A DNA stretch of 8,115 bases from JANQPC01 sp039208375 (GTDB lineage: Bacteria; Pseudomonadota; Alphaproteobacteria; Rhodobacterales; Rhodobacteraceae). Under the pieces are notes generated by a model. That model searched no databases and was not told where the DNA came from. It saw nothing but the letters and a program-made list of their open reading frames with translations. Where the stretch lies: the NCBI GenBank assembly GCA_039208375.1, contig JBCCRC010000105.1:1-8115 (forward strand), given 5' to 3'. Made by a program: the position numbers and the translations under genes. Shown piece by piece: positions 6,844 to 8,115 of this stretch (position 1 is the stretch's first letter; each line of letters starts with the position of its first letter).

Positions 6844-8115
6844 TCATGCGCCGGTGTGGCGCAGTATGATTGTTGAGAGTGGCGGCAGCGTGACGGGGGC
6901 GGAGGCCGGTTGCCCATGCCACCCCTCGCCAACGGCCGTTACACCTCCCAGGTTCCCCCGGCTTTCGCCTCCGTAGATGCCGGCATCGGTATTTAGCACT
7001 TCCTCCCAGCGCCCCGGGCGCGAAAAGCCGCAGGTCCAGCCACTGTGCTCGGTGGGCGTCATGTTGCAAATCACCGCTACGTCCGCGTCGGCGTCCTCCC
7101 CATAGCGCAGCCATGCAAAGATTGATTGCTCGGCCGCGCCGCCGTCGATCCACTGAAACCCGGCAGGATCGCAATCGCGCACATTGAGCGCAGGTTCGGC
7201 CCGGTAGAGGGTGTTGAGATCTCGGACAAGCCGCTGAATGCCTCGGTGTGCGGGGTCTTGTAGCGCATCCCAATCAAGCTGTGCATCGTGGTTCCATTCA
7301 TGGGCCTGCGCAAACTCCTGCCCCATGAACAAAAGCTTTTTACCGGGATGGCCCCACATGAAGCCCAGATAGGCCCTCAGGTTTGCAAACTTCTGCCACC
7401 GATTGCCGGGCATGCGGGAAAGAAGCGTGCCTTTCCCATGCACGACCTCATCATGACTGATCGGAAGAATGAAGTTCTCCGAAAACGCATAATGCAACCC
7501 GAAGGTCATCTCCGAATGGTGGAACTTGCGATGAACTGGGTCGCGCTCGATGTAACTGAGCGTGTCGTTCATCCAGCCCATGTTCCACTTGTAGCCAAAG
7601 CCAAGGCCCCCTGCGTGTACAGGGGAGGACACGCCTGGATACGCCGTGCTTTCTTCTGCCACGGTCATCACACCATCGAGCGCACCGTAAACCGTGGTGT
7701 TCATACGCTGCAGTAACGCAATGGCTTCAAGATTCTCGCGCCCGCCGTGTTGGTTTGGAATCCACTCACCATCCTTCCGCGAATAGTCGCGGTAGAGCAT
7801 TGAAGCGACGGCATCCACGCGCAGCCCGTCAACGTGATATTCCTCAAGCCAATAAAGCGCGTTCGAGACAAGGTAGTTTGCAACTTCGGCACGGCCGTAG
7901 TTGTAGATCAGGGTATTCCAGTCCTGGTGAAAGCCCTCCTTGGGATCGGCGTGTTCGTAGAGCGCCGTGCCATCGAAATGCCCGAGCCCATGCGCATCCG
8001 TGGGAAAATGGCCAGGCACCCAATCGAGGATCACGCCGAGGCCCGCCTGATGCGCCGCGTCCACCAGATCGCGAAACTCATGGGGGGGGCCATGGCGGAT
8101 CGTGGGCGCGTATAG
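6844..8115 (-). CDS. glgB: 1,4-alpha-glucan branching enzyme, C-terminal 423 residues (5' end outside window)
   Basis: GlgB cuts an alpha-1,4 chain and rejoins it by an alpha-1,6 bond, branching glycogen in the cytosol. The frame is open to the right edge. The first visible residues, LYAPTIRHGPPHEFRDLVDA, fit inside the barrel, so about 300 N-terminal residues (N1 and CBM48 domains and the start of the barrel) are missing compared with the 728-residue E. coli enzyme. A GTG at 8064 is internal and not a start. GH13 motifs in fragment numbering are DWVPGHF (31-37), GLRVDAVAS (97-105, nucleophile Asp101), VAEES (152-156, Glu154) and SHDEVVHGK (220-228, Asp222). FANLRAYLGFMWGHPGKKLL and WNHDAQLDW follow, then a C-terminal beta domain ending in LPPLSTIILRHTGA. 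All three catalytic acids are present. It is the first operon gene in the window and ends in TGA at 6844. Confidence 0.98.
   Translation of the reverse strand, partial: LYAPTIRHGPPHEFRDLVDAAHQAGLGVILDWVPGHFPTDAHGLGHFDGTALYEHADPKEGFHQDWNTLIYNYGRAEVANYLVSNALYWLEEYHVDGLRVDAVASMLYRDYSRKDGEWIPNQHGGRENLEAIALLQRMNTTVYGALDGVMTVAEESTAYPGVSSPVHAGGLGFGYKWNMGWMNDTLSYIERDPVHRKFHHSEMTFGLHYAFSENFILPISHDEVVHGKGTLLSRMPGNRWQKFANLRAYLGFMWGHPGKKLLFMGQEFAQAHEWNHDAQLDWDALQDPAHRGIQRLVRDLNTLYRAEPALNVRDCDPAGFQWIDGGAAEQSIFAWLRYGEDADADVAVICNMTPTEHSGWTCGFSRPGRWEEVLNTDAGIYGGESRGNLGGVTAVGEGWHGQPASAPVTLPPLSTIILRHTGA

Noticed and set aside
1..8115. A novel defence, mobile or otherwise undescribed system
   Set aside because: Nearly every base is accounted for by five well-known glycogen genes and one known-family membrane protein. 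There are no repeats, integrase, toxin-like or unknown genes.

Overview
The window is an ordinary, compact bacterial glycogen-metabolism operon on the minus strand. It meets the 3' end of an unrelated membrane-protein gene on the plus strand. Codon use is GC-rich (by eye around 60% G+C). The protein motifs, the gene order and the GlgC/Pgm sequence types all point to an alphaproteobacterium, most likely the Rhodobacterales (Rhodobacter/Roseobacter group). That placement is inference from recognised motifs, not from a search.

Layout from left to right: (1) 1-386, plus strand, the C-terminal part of a HupE/UreJ_2-type membrane protein. (2) 383-2014, minus, pgm, alpha-D-phosphoglucomutase. (3) 2052-4133, minus, glgX, glycogen debranching enzyme. 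(4) 4130-5557, minus, glgA, glycogen synthase. (5) 5554-6819, minus, glgC, ADP-glucose pyrophosphorylase. (6) 6844-8115, minus, glgB, branching enzyme, running off the right edge so that its N-terminal part is missing. Transcription order is therefore glgB-glgC-glgA-glgX-pgm. The promoter and any upstream gene (glgP would be expected by analogy with Agrobacterium) lie beyond the right edge.

The genes form one pathway. Pgm interconverts glucose-6-phosphate and glucose-1-phosphate. GlgC makes ADP-glucose, GlgA polymerises it, GlgB adds alpha-1,6 branches and GlgX removes them. Packing is very tight: glgC/glgA and glgA/glgX overlap by 4 bases (ATGA), glgB-glgC is separated by 24 bases and glgX-pgm by 37 bases. 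The two short gaps each hold a clear Shine-Dalgarno sequence. At the left end, pgm and the HupE-like gene converge and share a palindromic CTAG that supplies TAG stop codons to both.

There is no gene-free stretch over 40 bases, no tRNA or rRNA, no CRISPR array and no mobile element. I found no evidence for an undescribed system here. The points of interest are small: translational coupling, the shared stop, an intragenic inverted repeat, and residue-level variations in GlgC and Pgm.
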